Source of the DNA: Myxococcales bacterium
GTDB lineage: Bacteria > Myxococcota > Myxococcia > Myxococcales > Myxococcaceae
Assembly: GCA_030681895.1 (NCBI GenBank)
Contig: JAUXRI010000013.1
Coordinates: forward strand, 22,205-86,204
DNA: 64,000 nt
Direction of reading: 5' to 3'
Numbering within the stretch: position 1 is the stretch's first letter; each line of letters begins with the position of its first letter. This document shows, piece by piece, positions 1 to 9,218 of the stretch. The notes beneath the pieces were generated by a model, which was given only the letters and a program-made list of their open reading frames with translations, was not told the DNA's origin and ran no database searches. The position numbers were made by a program, and so were the translations under genes.

Positions 1-504
1 GCGACGCAGCACCTGCGACATGACGGAGTGAAACGTGCCGATGCTGGCGGCACCGAGATCGTCACGAACGGAGCGCCAGAAGGATTTCGGAGGCAGCGGC
101 CGGCCGAGCGCAGCGAACGACGTCTCGAGCTCGAGTTCCCGCGATTCACCCTTCGCGTCACCCGTCGCGAGCCGATCGAGGCGCTCACGCAGACGCTGAC
201 GCATCTCGGCGGCGGCCTTGTCCGTGAAGGTGAGGAGACACAAATTGGCGGGCGCGACGGGCTCGTGCCCTGCGCGTGCGCCGCCGAGGACGTGGAGGCA
301 CAAGGTGATGAGGCTGTACGTCTTGCCCGCGCCGGCACCCGCGAAGAGGGCGAGGTTGGACTCGAGGCGGAGCGCGCGCTCCAGTGGCGTGGCGTCGTCG
401 GGCAACGGCGCGGGCGGCGGCGGCGGCGTGTTGCGCGGCACCGGCAAGACGCCGAACTCGAAGCCGAGCTGCGAGGTGTCGGGAGCTCTCCGGCGCGCAG
501 CCAT
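1..504 (-). CDS. addA: AddA-like UvrD/RecB-family helicase, N-terminal 168 residues (cut by window edge)
   Basis: This is the start of a superfamily 1 helicase, the motor subunit expected to pair with the AddB-like nuclease encoded just upstream. The visible 168 residues hold a Pro-rich leader, a Walker A motif GAGAGKT (residues 56-62), the motif Ia stretch TFTDKAAAEMRQRL (92-105) and GTFHS (156-160), an arrangement typical of UvrD/RecB/AddA proteins. The ATG start overlaps the TGA stop of the upstream gene as ATGA, so the two are translationally coupled. By family knowledge AddAB processes double-strand breaks for RecA loading. The rest of the protein, including any C-terminal nuclease domain, lies outside the window, so the addA name rests on context. 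Confidence 0.88.
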   Translation of the reverse strand, partial: MAARRRAPDTSQLGFEFGVLPVPRNTPPPPPAPLPDDATPLERALRLESNLALFAGAGAGKTYSLITLCLHVLGGARAGHEPVAPANLCLLTFTDKAAAEMRQRLRERLDRLATGDAKGESRELELETSFAALGRPLPPKSFWRSVRDDLGAASIGTFHSVMSQVLRR

Positions 505-3500
505 CAGTCGACCTCCGGCATTTCGCTCAACCGACGCGCAGAGATGCGGCAGACGCTGCGAAGGTGGCAGTACTCGCAGTCGAGCGGCCGGGCCCCGAAG
601 TCGCCTTTGCGCAGTGACGCTTGCAGCCCGTGCACGGCGTTGGCGAGGTTGGGACGTTCCTCCATCGCGGCGAGCCGGCGGGTCTCGAGATCGACCGCGA
701 GCACGTCTTCGAGCGTGTAGTCGGCGTCCTTGAGCACTCGGGAAAGCACCAGCGAGTCGCTCTTTCGCAACGCCACCCACGCTGCGTCGACGGACTTCTC
801 GGGGTACAGCGCGCGCGCGACGAAGAGATAGAGCGGCAGCTGGAAGTCCTTCAGCAGGAGCGCGTCGAGCCGTGCCTTCGGCGTTCCTGAGCGCGAGAGC
901 TTGTAGTCGATGACCGCGACCTGGCTGGGCGCGACGTCGAGACGATCGATCGCTCCGACGAGGAAGACGGGCCGCTCGTGCGGCAGCGCGGGCGGAATCG
1001 AGATCTGCTGCACCGACTCGTGAGAGTCCTTACGACCGAAGGTGCTCTCGAACGCTTTGGGCACGGCGCCGGCGATCGGCTCGATGGCTGGGTCGAACAA
1101 CAACCGGAGCAGCTCACGTCGCGCCCGCTCCACGCTGATGTCGAACAAGAGATGGTGCCCAACCGGCAACGAGCGCGACACCTCGTCGGAGGAGATCAGC
1201 AGCGCCTCGTCGAGTTCCTTCGTGACGGCCTCGAGCTGCAGCTTCGACGGAGGCCAGCGCCCCTTCGCCTGCAACGCGGGGATCAGCCGCTTCAGCGCGG
1301 CGTGGAGCAGATCGCCCAGCGCGCGGTGGTCCATCTCTTCGCCCGCCTCGTCCTCTTCCTGCACCTTCAGGATGCGTTTGCCGAGCCCGAGGAAGTGACA
1401 GTTCGCCCAGCTCTCGAGCTGGCTCGCGCTGATGGGGTGGGTGGCGTTCCAGTCGAGCGCCGGGTGCAGCCGCTCGAGGACGGACGGATCGAGCACGGCG
1501 CCCGAGAAGCGCCCCGGCACGCCGTCGGACTTCGAGAAGTACGTGAGCCGCTCGATCTCGATGGCGGCCATGACGTTGGCGTTGATGGCCCACGGCTCGG
1601 AGCGAACGAGGGCCGAAAGCGCCGGCGCGCGGCGGTCACGTGGAGACTGACGCGTCTCGAGCGGGCTCCAGATCTCGAGCGCGGCGCGGGTGCAGAGCTC
1701 AGCCGAAGACTCGACGTCGTCCAGCAGGGGCACCGGCCGATGCGCGCGTACGGTCGTCGGCATGTCAGGCAAGACCCGTTTGATCGCGTCGACGAACGGA
1801 GAGCGCAGCGCCTCACGGCCTCGCGAATCGGATCGTGGATACGACAGCGTCACCGACGGCGCGGCGATCAACGCGTGATGGAGGAGCAGCCGGTCCTCCG
1901 CAAGGCGGGACGGCAGCGCCACGCCGTCATCGCTCACCGAGAGACGGAACAGCGTCATCGACGCGGATGCGTTGATCTCCGCGCGTTCGTCATCAGACAG
2001 CAGCGCCGCGGGAGGTGACCGCCCGGGGAACCGCCCGTCGAGCAGCCCGCCGACGAACACCGCGTCGAACTTCGTGCCCGGCAGCTCGCGCACGTCGACG
2101 AGCCAGACGGCGCCAGCGCGTGGGCCTCGCGCCTGAAGGTTCACCTCGCCCATCGCGAGCGACAACCAGCGCGCGAACGTGCGGCGGTCCAACGAGGTGG
2201 CGCCGAGGCCGGAGCGCTCCAGCGACAGACGCAGCGAGCGGACGAGCGACGAGAGCGCTTCGAACGACGCCTGATCCCGAGCGACCGCGCGATCGACCTC
2301 GGCCTCGACGACATGGCCACGCAGCGACGGCTCGGGCTCCGAGAGCGCCTCGGCGATGCCCAGCGCTCCGACGGCCTTCCACCACGCCTCGAGCAACGAC
2401 GACGCGGCGCCACGGCTGGGAATGGAGCGGGCGAGGGCCTGCACGCGCTTGACGCCGTCGATCAGCGCAGAGAGATCGTTCACGTCTGCCGTCAACGCGC
2501 GACGCCGGGCCGCCTCACGCGTGCGACGATCGAGGAGCGCTCCGAGCCGCACCATCCACGCGCCCTGCCCTCCGCGTTCTCCAATCACGTCATTGCGAAC
2601 GCCAGCTTCCGCGAACGCACCTCGCCCGGGCGGCATGCCCTTCGACAACGCGCGGGCGTACCGGCTCTCGAGCAACGCGGCGACGTCGTCGACGGGAAAG
2701 TCGTCGTCAGCGAGTGAGAGGAGCGACGCGGCGAGGCGACCGATGGGGCTGCGCGCGAGGGGCAGGCCGAGGCGCGCACGAGACGGAATGTTCAACGCGT
2801 CCAACTGCTCGACGAGCAGCTCAGTGTCGTCGGCGAGATCTCGAAACGCGATGGCGATGCGCTCGGGCGGCGTGCCGGCGGCGAGCCGGTGCTTCACCAG
2901 CGCTGCGATGGCGCGGGCTTCGTCGCGTGGCGTCGCGCAGGAGACGAGCGCGAGGCCCGGCAGCGTGGCCGGCGTCACCTCGGCGGCGAAGAGCTGACGG
3001 AGCTGCACCGCGAGTGGTTGCTCCGAGGCTTCAGGCACCAGCTCAGCGCCCTGCAGCGACTCCCAGCGCTTCTCGAAGAACCGCGCGACGCCGCCGACGA
3101 AGGCATCGGTGTGCGGGCTGCCGGCCCAGGGCACGACGAGCCGGAAGGAGCGGTTCGAGGCGACACAAGCGCGGGCGAGCGCGTCGAGGAAGACGAGGCG
3201 GGCCGGCGCGAGATCGTGCAGGTCGCGCACTTCGATGGCCTCGAAACGGAGGAGCGCGTCGGGCAGGCCCTGCTCCTTGAGGCGGCGCGTCGCGAGGTGA
3301 ATGACGGCGCGGCGGTCGGAGAGGTGCTGGCCGGTGAGCTTCGCGTCGACGGCTTCGTACATCGCGCACAACACCCGCAGCTTCTCGCCGGTGCGGCCGG
3401 GAGAACGGCCCGCGAGCTCGCTCAGGAAAGACGGCGTGACGTCTTGCGACCAGAGTTCGCCACGGAGCACGTCGGCCTGGAGCGCGAAGTCGGCGGTAGT

Positions 3501-3749
3501 GGCGACGTCTCCGAATACCGGCGTGGCGAGTCGCGGAGCCTCGACCGCGATGAGCGCGCGCACCAGCCATGGGTCGGCCGGAGCGAGCCCCGCGAACGCC
3601 GGCCCACCACAAGCGTCGACGAGCTGAGAGAAGGTGCGATGGGCTCCGGCATCGACGAAGCCGTCACGTCTGCTGGCCTCGAGCAGCGCGAGCTCGACCC
3701 GGCCCGAGTCAGGGCGAACGAACAGGGTCGAGGCATCACGCGGCGGCAC
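504..3749 (-). CDS. addB: AddB-like PD-(D/E)XK nuclease, subunit of an AddAB helicase-nuclease
   Basis: A 1081-residue protein of the AddB/RecB-like nuclease class. The C-terminal part shows the nuclease core (GAIDRLD, then VIDYKL with Asp948 and Lys950) and four cysteines placed as in the AddB iron-sulfur staple: Cys784 (NCHFLG) and Cys1058, Cys1061 and Cys1067 (CEYC...C). The N-terminal part is a degenerate helicase-like region without a clear Walker A. Length fits AddB (about 1000-1150 residues). The start is GTG at 3749; no better start was seen. Its stop overlaps the addA start by 4 bases, which supports a two-subunit complex acting on DNA ends in recombinational repair. Family is secure; the AddB assignment is inferred from the Fe-S pattern and gene order. 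Confidence 0.87.
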   Translation of the reverse strand: MPPRDASTLFVRPDSGRVELALLEASRRDGFVDAGAHRTFSQLVDACGGPAFAGLAPADPWLVRALIAVEAPRLATPVFGDVATTADFALQADVLRGELWSQDVTPSFLSELAGRSPGRTGEKLRVLCAMYEAVDAKLTGQHLSDRRAVIHLATRRLKEQGLPDALLRFEAIEVRDLHDLAPARLVFLDALARACVASNRSFRLVVPWAGSPHTDAFVGGVARFFEKRWESLQGAELVPEASEQPLAVQLRQLFAAEVTPATLPGLALVSCATPRDEARAIAALVKHRLAAGTPPERIAIAFRDLADDTELLVEQLDALNIPSRARLGLPLARSPIGRLAASLLSLADDDFPVDDVAALLESRYARALSKGMPPGRGAFAEAGVRNDVIGERGGQGAWMVRLGALLDRRTREAARRRALTADVNDLSALIDGVKRVQALARSIPSRGAASSLLEAWWKAVGALGIAEALSEPEPSLRGHVVEAEVDRAVARDQASFEALSSLVRSLRLSLERSGLGATSLDRRTFARWLSLAMGEVNLQARGPRAGAVWLVDVRELPGTKFDAVFVGGLLDGRFPGRSPPAALLSDDERAEINASASMTLFRLSVSDDGVALPSRLAEDRLLLHHALIAAPSVTLSYPRSDSRGREALRSPFVDAIKRVLPDMPTTVRAHRPVPLLDDVESSAELCTRAALEIWSPLETRQSPRDRRAPALSALVRSEPWAINANVMAAIEIERLTYFSKSDGVPGRFSGAVLDPSVLERLHPALDWNATHPISASQLESWANCHFLGLGKRILKVQEEDEAGEEMDHRALGDLLHAALKRLIPALQAKGRWPPSKLQLEAVTKELDEALLISSDEVSRSLPVGHHLLFDISVERARRELLRLLFDPAIEPIAGAVPKAFESTFGRKDSHESVQQISIPPALPHERPVFLVGAIDRLDVAPSQVAVIDYKLSRSGTPKARLDALLLKDFQLPLYLFVARALYPEKSVDAAWVALRKSDSLVLSRVLKDADYTLEDVLAVDLETRRLAAMEERPNLANAVHGLQASLRKGDFGARPLDCEYCHLRSVCRISARRLSEMPEVD

Positions 3750-3943
3750 GGCGGCACTGTATCGGCTGGGGCTGACACCGTTGCCAGCCCGATGCGTCAG
3801 GCTCGACGGCCTGCACCGCGGGTGGGGAGCGGCGATTGCCTTTGACGATGAACTCGAGCGACGCCTGCTCCCAGCCGCGCATCCTCAGCGACACGTGCTG
3901 CGACGGCCCGCCGTTCCATCGCGAGGATTGTTAGACCTGCCGG

Positions 3944-4501
3944 ATGGGACTCCTGACCTTCAGCATCAACGTCACCCTGGACGGCTGCGTCGACCACCAG
4001 GAGGGAATCGCGGACGACGAGACCCACGCCTTCTTCACCCGCCTCATGGATGAGGGCGGCGCGATGCTGTGGGGCCGCGTCACCTACGAGATGATGGAGC
4101 GCTTCTGGCCGGCGGTCGCCCGCGGCGACGAGAAGGCGCCGCCCGCGCTTCGCGAGTGGGCGATCAAGCTCGAGACCAAGCCGAAGTACGTGGTGTCGAG
4201 AACGCGAAAAGACTTCCCGTGGACCAACAGCCACCACCTCGCCGGTGACCTGCGCACCAGCGTGCAGAAGCTCAAGGACGCGACCCCAGCCGGCGTGCTC
4301 CTCGGGAGCGTCACGCTCGCAGCCGAGCTGGACCGGCTGGATCTGATCGACGAGTACACGTTTCTCGTCCAGCCGAGAATCGCCGGCCACGGCCCGACCC
4401 TGTACGAGAGCGGGTTGCCCAGCACGCGACGGCTCGAGCTGATCTCGGCAAAGCCGCTCCGCAGCGGCCCGGTCGCGATGCACTACCGGCGCGCGCGCTG
4501 A
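3944..4501 (+). CDS. Dihydrofolate reductase family protein (RibD C-terminal-like)
   Basis: A 185-residue cytosolic protein of the DHFR/RibD-C fold seen in many small oxidoreductases of the YwjB/YyaP type. It begins with the usual beta strand and DG motif (SINVTLDGCVDH), followed by MLWGRVTYEMM, the conserved GRxTYE signature of this family, and VLLGSVTLAAEL, which matches the GGxxLAxxLL cofactor-binding segment. Such proteins are NADPH-dependent reductases of mostly unknown substrate, and this copy is not expected to be the essential folate enzyme. Its 3' end overlaps the convergent LysR gene by 19 bases. No clear Shine-Dalgarno is visible before the ATG. Confidence 0.87.
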   Translation: MGLLTFSINVTLDGCVDHQEGIADDETHAFFTRLMDEGGAMLWGRVTYEMMERFWPAVARGDEKAPPALREWAIKLETKPKYVVSRTRKDFPWTNSHHLAGDLRTSVQKLKDATPAGVLLGSVTLAAELDRLDLIDEYTFLVQPRIAGHGPTLYESGLPSTRRLELISAKPLRSGPVAMHYRRAR

Positions 4502-5394
4502 CCCGAGAGCAGCTCGCCGCCGCGCGCGCGATGGCGAGGCGGCACCAACAAGCCGGGTGCGTGCGTCACGCAGAAGTCGATGTACGCACGAACCAGCGCC
4601 GACGTGTAACGTCTCTCCGGGATGACCGCGGTCACCGACACCTCGGGGAACGGGGCGCGGGGGAGCACCTGCACCAGGCGCTCGTCGACGAGGAACGGGG
4701 GCAGCTCGGTGAGCACCTCACCCGCCAGCGCCGCCGCTCTGAGGTGCGCGTAGTCGTTCGCGAGGAGGACAGGCTCCGGTCGCACCAGCCGGTCCCCCAG
4801 TCGCCACACCAGCGCCGCGTCCGGCCCCGCGCGGAAGCCCGCACAAGGAACCGCCAGGACGTCGTCGACCCGGGCGATGCGGTGCCGGGCCAGAAAAGCG
4901 CGGCTTGCGACCAGCCGGTGCCGATAGCTGGTCAGTCGCCGTCCGACGTAGTCCGCACGCGCGACGTCGCCGATGCGCAACGCCACGTCGATGCCATCGG
5001 CCACCAGGTCGACCCGACGCTCGGACGTGAAGACATCGAGCCGGACCTGGGGATGCGCTGCACGGAACCTGCTCACCAGCTGCCACCAGGGCTCGAAGGT
5101 CGGCGGCAGCGACACCCGCAGCCACCCTGCGATCCCACTCGCCGTCCCCACTGCGCGCACGCTGTCCTGAACGAGCTCCAGCCCGGGAGAGGCCTGCTCG
5201 AAGAGCCGTTGGCCCGCGGGCGTCGTCTTCAGGCCAAGGCGGCCCCGCTCGACCAGGCGAACGCCCAGCTGCGCCTCCAACGCCCGCACCCGGCGGCTCA
5301 CCGTTGCCAGCGGGGTGCCCAGCCGCCGGGCTGCCGCAGACAGACTCCCGGCGCGAACTGCTTCGACGAACATCGACAGGTCGTTCAGGTCCAC
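4483..5394 (-). CDS. LysR-family transcriptional regulator
   Basis: A 303-residue LysR-type regulator. Residues 1-60 form the winged helix-turn-helix (MFVEAVRAGSLSAAARRLG, then ATVSRRVRALEAQLGVRL), followed by a substrate-binding effector domain of normal length. The start is GTG at 5394. The gene is divergent from the oxidoreductase at 5567, the usual arrangement in which the regulator controls its neighbour and itself from the shared intergenic region. That region holds dyads suitable for LysR binding. The effector is unknown; a quinone or electrophile would be a natural guess because such regulators often sit beside MDR reductases. Confidence 0.92.
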   Translation of the reverse strand: MDLNDLSMFVEAVRAGSLSAAARRLGTPLATVSRRVRALEAQLGVRLVERGRLGLKTTPAGQRLFEQASPGLELVQDSVRAVGTASGIAGWLRVSLPPTFEPWWQLVSRFRAAHPQVRLDVFTSERRVDLVADGIDVALRIGDVARADYVGRRLTSYRHRLVASRAFLARHRIARVDDVLAVPCAGFRAGPDAALVWRLGDRLVRPEPVLLANDYAHLRAAALAGEVLTELPPFLVDERLVQVLPRAPFPEVSVTAVIPERRYTSALVRAYIDFCVTHAPGLLVPPRHRARGGELLSGQRARR

Positions 5395-5403
5395 GCAGAC
5401 ACA

Positions 5404-5460
5404 CTCTCGTATGTGAGAGGCAGACTCCAGAATGCGCTGGGTTCATCTCGAATCACGAGA
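5404..5460. promoter_or_regulatory. Candidate LysR operator dyads between divergent genes
   Basis: Two inverted repeats lie in the 172-base divergent intergenic region: CTCTC-N6-GAGAG at 5404-5419 and TCTCG-AATCA-CGAGA at 5446-5460. The second is a perfect 15-base dyad with an A/T-rich centre, the general form of LysR-type binding sites. Assignment to the neighbouring regulator is inference from position. Confidence 0.45.
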
Positions 5461-5566
5461 GGGTATTCAACACGCGTCGCCAATGACGCCGACTCTCCCC
5501 GGAGCGCGCGAGTACAACGGGACCTGTTCGCGACCAACCTGTCGGCCCCGTTCCTGAGGAGAGACG

Positions 5567-6538
5567 ATGCGCGCGTGGATCATCGACGAGCCTGGCGGAC
5601 CCGAGAAGCTCGAGCTGCGTGAGGTGGCGGCACCCGCGCCAGTCGAGGGCCAGGTGGTGATTCGGGTTCGCGCGTTTGGCCTCAACCGCTCCGAGTGGTT
5701 CACGCGTCGCGGAGACTCGCCCTCGGTGACGTTCCCCCGGGTGCTGGGCATCGAGTGCGTGGGGGAGGTGGTAGCCGCGCCCGGCACCGACCTGCTGCCG
5801 GGCCAGCGCGTCGCGGCGATGATGGGCGGCATGGGCCGGGCGTTCGATGGCTCGTACGCCGAGCTGACCCGGGTTCCCCGGCAACACGTCTTCCCGCTCT
5901 CCACCACCCTCGACTGGGCGAAGCTGGGCGCGTTACCCGAGATGTTGCAGACGACGCACGGCAGCCTGTTTCATGCGCTCGAGATCGACCGCGCGAAGAC
6001 GATTCTCATTCGTGGCGGCACGTCGTCGATCGGGCTCGCAGCGCTCGCGCTGAGCAAGCGTGCTGGACTCGAGGTGATCAGCACCACCCGCGCGAAAGAC
6101 AAGGTCGCCCTTCTTCGTGACGCCGGCGCCGATCACGTCGTCCTCGAGGCCGCGTCGATTCGTGACGCCGTGCGCGAGCGCGTCCCCGCTGGCGTCGACC
6201 GGGTGCTCGAGCTCATCGGCGCCAGCACGCTCCTCGACTCGCTCCAGTGCGCCGCGCCCCGAGGCATCGTCTGCATGACGGGCATTCTCGGAGGCGCCTG
6301 GGTGCTCGAGCGCTTCGAGCCGATGGTCGACATCCCCACGGGCGTGAAGCTCACGGCGTACTCGGGCGGCTCCGGCGACATCACGACCGCCCAGCTCCAG
6401 GCCTGGGTCACGCTCGTCGAGCAGGGAGCGCTCCGGGTGACGGTGGGCCAGACGTTCACCTTCGAGGCGTTGCGTGAGGCGCATCGGGTGATGGACGAGA
6501 GCTCGGCGAACGGGAAGTTGGTGGTCGTCGTCGGTTGA
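5567..6538 (+). CDS. Zinc-independent MDR-family NADPH:quinone oxidoreductase-like protein
   Basis: A 323-residue medium-chain dehydrogenase/reductase of the quinone oxidoreductase subgroup. The N-terminal GroES-like domain begins MRAWIIDEPGGPEKLELREV and contains the family segment GLNRSEWFTRRG and LGIECVGEV. The nucleotide-binding domain has IRGGTSSIGLAAL, the glycine-rich loop of this group. No structural or catalytic zinc cysteine set is seen. The length is typical. It probably reduces quinones or reactive carbonyl compounds with NADPH; the substrate cannot be told from sequence. Divergent from a LysR regulator that likely controls it. Confidence 0.9.
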   Translation: MRAWIIDEPGGPEKLELREVAAPAPVEGQVVIRVRAFGLNRSEWFTRRGDSPSVTFPRVLGIECVGEVVAAPGTDLLPGQRVAAMMGGMGRAFDGSYAELTRVPRQHVFPLSTTLDWAKLGALPEMLQTTHGSLFHALEIDRAKTILIRGGTSSIGLAALALSKRAGLEVISTTRAKDKVALLRDAGADHVVLEAASIRDAVRERVPAGVDRVLELIGASTLLDSLQCAAPRGIVCMTGILGGAWVLERFEPMVDIPTGVKLTAYSGGSGDITTAQLQAWVTLVEQGALRVTVGQTFTFEALREAHRVMDESSANGKLVVVVG

Positions 6539-6958
6539 CGTGGGCCCGAGGGTGCACGTCCCGGTGGCGCGACGAGCTGATGGCCAGGATCACGTTGCGT
6601 CAGCCGTTCGCGCGCTCGAGGCGTTGAGCCCAGACCTTTCGGAGCGCCGCTTCAACCGAACCGCAAGTCGACTCGCGACACGCTGTCCTCCAGGAAGTCG
6701 CCGAGCATCGTGGCCCTCACGGTGCGGCGGCCCGTCGCATTCCGTCGCATTCCGTCGCCGTCCGTCTCAATCCCCTGGGGAGCTGTGTGTGCGGGTGGCG
6801 CATCGAAGCGAGAAAAGCGCCGAGCCAACGTTGTTCGTGGTGCCAGAGCCTCGGGAACACAAGGCCCCAGGGCGATTGCTGCGCAAGACGGTGGGCCACC
6901 GTGTGACGAGCCCGCCCGGCTTCTTCACGGGCACGGGCCGTGAACAGCACCGCGAGCC
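6539..6958. other. Intergenic region, 420 bases, no gene seen
   Basis: No convincing coding sequence: open frames here lack a start with ribosome site and have no recognisable protein. It holds a four-copy 10-base tandem repeat (6734-6773) and an inverted repeat TTCACGG-N7-CCGTGAA at 6924-6944, ending 14 bases before the start of the next gene, so it would lie in that gene's leader. Confidence 0.5.
6734..6773. repeat. Four tandem 10-base repeats
   Basis: GTCGCATTCC twice, then GTCGCCGTCC and GTCTCAATCC, end to end. The 10-base period equals about one helical turn, so a protein could bind one face of the DNA repeatedly. Function unknown. Confidence 0.6.
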
Positions 6959-8167
6959 ATGGCCCCATTCCTCCTGCCGCTGCTCCTGGCTGCGCTCGAC
7001 GTCACCGTGCAGCCGCCTGCCTCGCCTCCCGTGCAGCTCGATTGGGAACAACCCCTCGACTGCCTCGTCCTGAAGCCCACCGCGCGCGTGCCCTCGGGTG
7101 TGTTCCGCGTGCAATGCAACGAGGAGAAGAAGACCTGCTACGCCGCGCCCAACGCCGTCTTGGTCGACGGCGTCGTGGGCCCCGAGGCACTCTCCCGTGT
7201 CAGCGCGCCGTGCTCCGATCTGCGCGACGTCGCCGTCAACTCAGGCACCATCACCCGGGCCGTCACCGAGAACTGGCGCTGGGAAGAGGCCGTCGCCGAG
7301 GCGCCGCCGGGCTGGTACCGCGACGAGCGCGGCCGCGTGATGCAGGTGAACTTCGACCTGCTGCGCCGGGTGTACTTCGGCGGCACGTACGCGCCCGTCT
7401 CCCGGGCTGACGGTGCGGGCAACGCTGGCCGCGCGCGCGTCGACTTCGGAGTGGACCTGACGATCCAGGGCGACACCGATCGCGTGCTGCACCGCCTCCA
7501 CGTCCTCGATTCGTCGGTATGGCTGGGGGTGCCCAACGACGTGCGCTTCGAGACGACGGCCCTGCGCTACGACTTCGTCATGCGCGGAGCCGGCGCGCCG
7601 CTCTGGCTCACCACCTTCGTGGGCAAACCCCGCCGGCACGACCTCAACATCAACTTCGGCTGGGGCGCCGAGGCGGTCCGCGTCGAGGTGTTGGGCGGCC
7701 GCACCTTCGTCACGCTGGCGCAGGTCGACGGCGCGGTGGACTTCTGGACCTCGAAGGACGTCGAGTCCTTCGTGCGCCTGCGCGTCGGGCCCGCGGTGGA
7801 GATCGACACCGCGCTGGGCGCCTACTTCCGGCCGGCGGCGACGCTCGAGGGCCACTTCACCCTCGACCGCGACGGCTTCCATCGGGTCGACGCGAACCTC
7901 ACCGGCGAACAGCTCGTCCCCGCCCAGGCGGTGGCAGGCCGGCCGCAGTCGCCGCAGCGGCTCAAGCTGCGCGTGGGGTACGAGTTCATTCTGCTCGCCA
8001 TCAACGACTACCCGCTGACGCTGGTGGTGGACGGCCGCGGCACCTGGCGCTCCGACGTGCCCACGCTGCAGGGCTGGGAGTTCGCGGCGCACGCGGGCCT
8101 GCGCTTCAGCCTCTGGGCGCCACCGCGGCGCACCAGCACCGCCGTGAGCCTTCCCCGGAGTCCGTGA
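6959..8167 (+). CDS. Secreted or outer-membrane protein of unknown function
   Basis: A 402-residue protein I do not recognise. It starts with a short hydrophobic signal-like segment (MAPFLLPLLLAALDV). The N-terminal region has a Cys-containing stretch (FRVQCNEEKKTCY) and the remainder is rich in alternating hydrophobic and charged residues (for example VRVEVLGGRTFVTLAQVDGA) consistent with beta structure at the cell surface. A short leader with an inverted repeat precedes it. It is followed 7 bases later by another unknown secreted protein on the same strand, so the two are probably one transcription unit and may work together. No catalytic motif is seen. Confidence 0.7.
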   Translation: MAPFLLPLLLAALDVTVQPPASPPVQLDWEQPLDCLVLKPTARVPSGVFRVQCNEEKKTCYAAPNAVLVDGVVGPEALSRVSAPCSDLRDVAVNSGTITRAVTENWRWEEAVAEAPPGWYRDERGRVMQVNFDLLRRVYFGGTYAPVSRADGAGNAGRARVDFGVDLTIQGDTDRVLHRLHVLDSSVWLGVPNDVRFETTALRYDFVMRGAGAPLWLTTFVGKPRRHDLNINFGWGAEAVRVEVLGGRTFVTLAQVDGAVDFWTSKDVESFVRLRVGPAVEIDTALGAYFRPAATLEGHFTLDRDGFHRVDANLTGEQLVPAQAVAGRPQSPQRLKLRVGYEFILLAINDYPLTLVVDGRGTWRSDVPTLQGWEFAAHAGLRFSLWAPPRRTSTAVSLPRSP

Positions 8168-8174
8168 GGACACG

Positions 8175-9176
8175 ATGAGCCCGGCTCTCACGGCCATCGC
8201 CCTGCTCTCGCTCGGCGTCGTGGACTGGCCCGAGGCGAAGGAGCCCTCGAGCGGGGCCGCGGCGCAGGAGGACGCCGCGGAGGACGAGGCGTCACGCCTC
8301 GCGCGCCTGGAGCGACTCGAGGCTCTGGCGAGAGAGACATTGCTGCACCGCGAGCCGCCCTGCGTGTCCACCGACGCGCACGGCCACCCCTTCGCCGCCT
8401 GCTTCGACCCGTGGCGTGCGCTGGAGGTGTCTGGCGGCGCTGGGGTGGGGCCGAGCGGCTTCAGCAGGCTCGTCTCGATGGGCGTGCGCCTGCGCGGCAA
8501 CCGCACCTCACGCCAGAACGAGGACGCGACGTGGCTCGCGCTGCACCGACTCGCGGCCGTCGAGCTGCGCAGCGACACGGGCCAGCTCGGACTCAGCGCG
8601 CTGGGTTACCAGGGCCTGTTCCGCCGGCACCTCCGCGAGGGCGCGCTGCTGTTGCCGACCAACCCGCCCGTGCGCGTTCCGTTTCCCCTCGACATCTCGC
8701 TCCTGGTTGAAGCCGGGCGCGTCGAGTACCGCGAGAGCGAGGGCGACGCGTGGGCCCTCGAGGTGGTGCGCGCCTCGGCGCTGTTCGACCCGCTGCGCTC
8801 GGCGTCGGGCCAGGTGCACCTCGCCGTGGGGCCGACGGCAGCGTATCGGCTGCGCTTCGTCGACAAAGGAGTGCAGCACGACGTGACGCCGTTGACGGCG
8901 CTGACCCTGGTCCTCGCGGTCGAGAGCGACGACGGGCTGTGGGTGGCGCGCGGAACCTCGAGCGCGGGCTGGGCGCTGACGGTGGGCGAGCCGGCCCTCA
9001 CCTTCCGCGCGCGGGGCGAGCTGGAGCTGAGCCGCGTGCTCCTGGCCGTCAACGAGCAGCCGCTCGCCGTCTTCGTGCGCGGGCAGTTCGCTGTGGGCGA
9101 CGCCGGCGCGCGGAGGGCCACTGAGTGGACTGCGACGGCCGGGGTGCAGGTGCGGCTCTTCTCGGCGCGGCACTGA
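8175..9176 (+). CDS. Hypothetical exported protein, partner of the preceding gene
   Basis: A 333-residue protein without a recognised domain. A short N-terminal hydrophobic segment (LTAIALLSLGVV) may be a signal peptide. It is followed by an acidic, helix-prone stretch (EDAAEDEASRLARLERLEAL) and then a long region of beta-type sequence ending in an alternating pattern (TAGVQVRLFSARH) resembling the C-terminal strand of outer-membrane proteins. It begins 7 bases after the previous stop, so co-expression is very likely. The similar size and beta-rich nature of the two proteins suggest a lineage-specific envelope pair; this is inference only. Confidence 0.68.
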   Translation: MSPALTAIALLSLGVVDWPEAKEPSSGAAAQEDAAEDEASRLARLERLEALARETLLHREPPCVSTDAHGHPFAACFDPWRALEVSGGAGVGPSGFSRLVSMGVRLRGNRTSRQNEDATWLALHRLAAVELRSDTGQLGLSALGYQGLFRRHLREGALLLPTNPPVRVPFPLDISLLVEAGRVEYRESEGDAWALEVVRASALFDPLRSASGQVHLAVGPTAAYRLRFVDKGVQHDVTPLTALTLVLAVESDDGLWVARGTSSAGWALTVGEPALTFRARGELELSRVLLAVNEQPLAVFVRGQFAVGDAGARRATEWTATAGVQVRLFSARH

Positions 9177-9218
9177 GTGGTGCGGCAGCGAATTGCTCGT
9201 CAGCTGCTGCGACTACGC

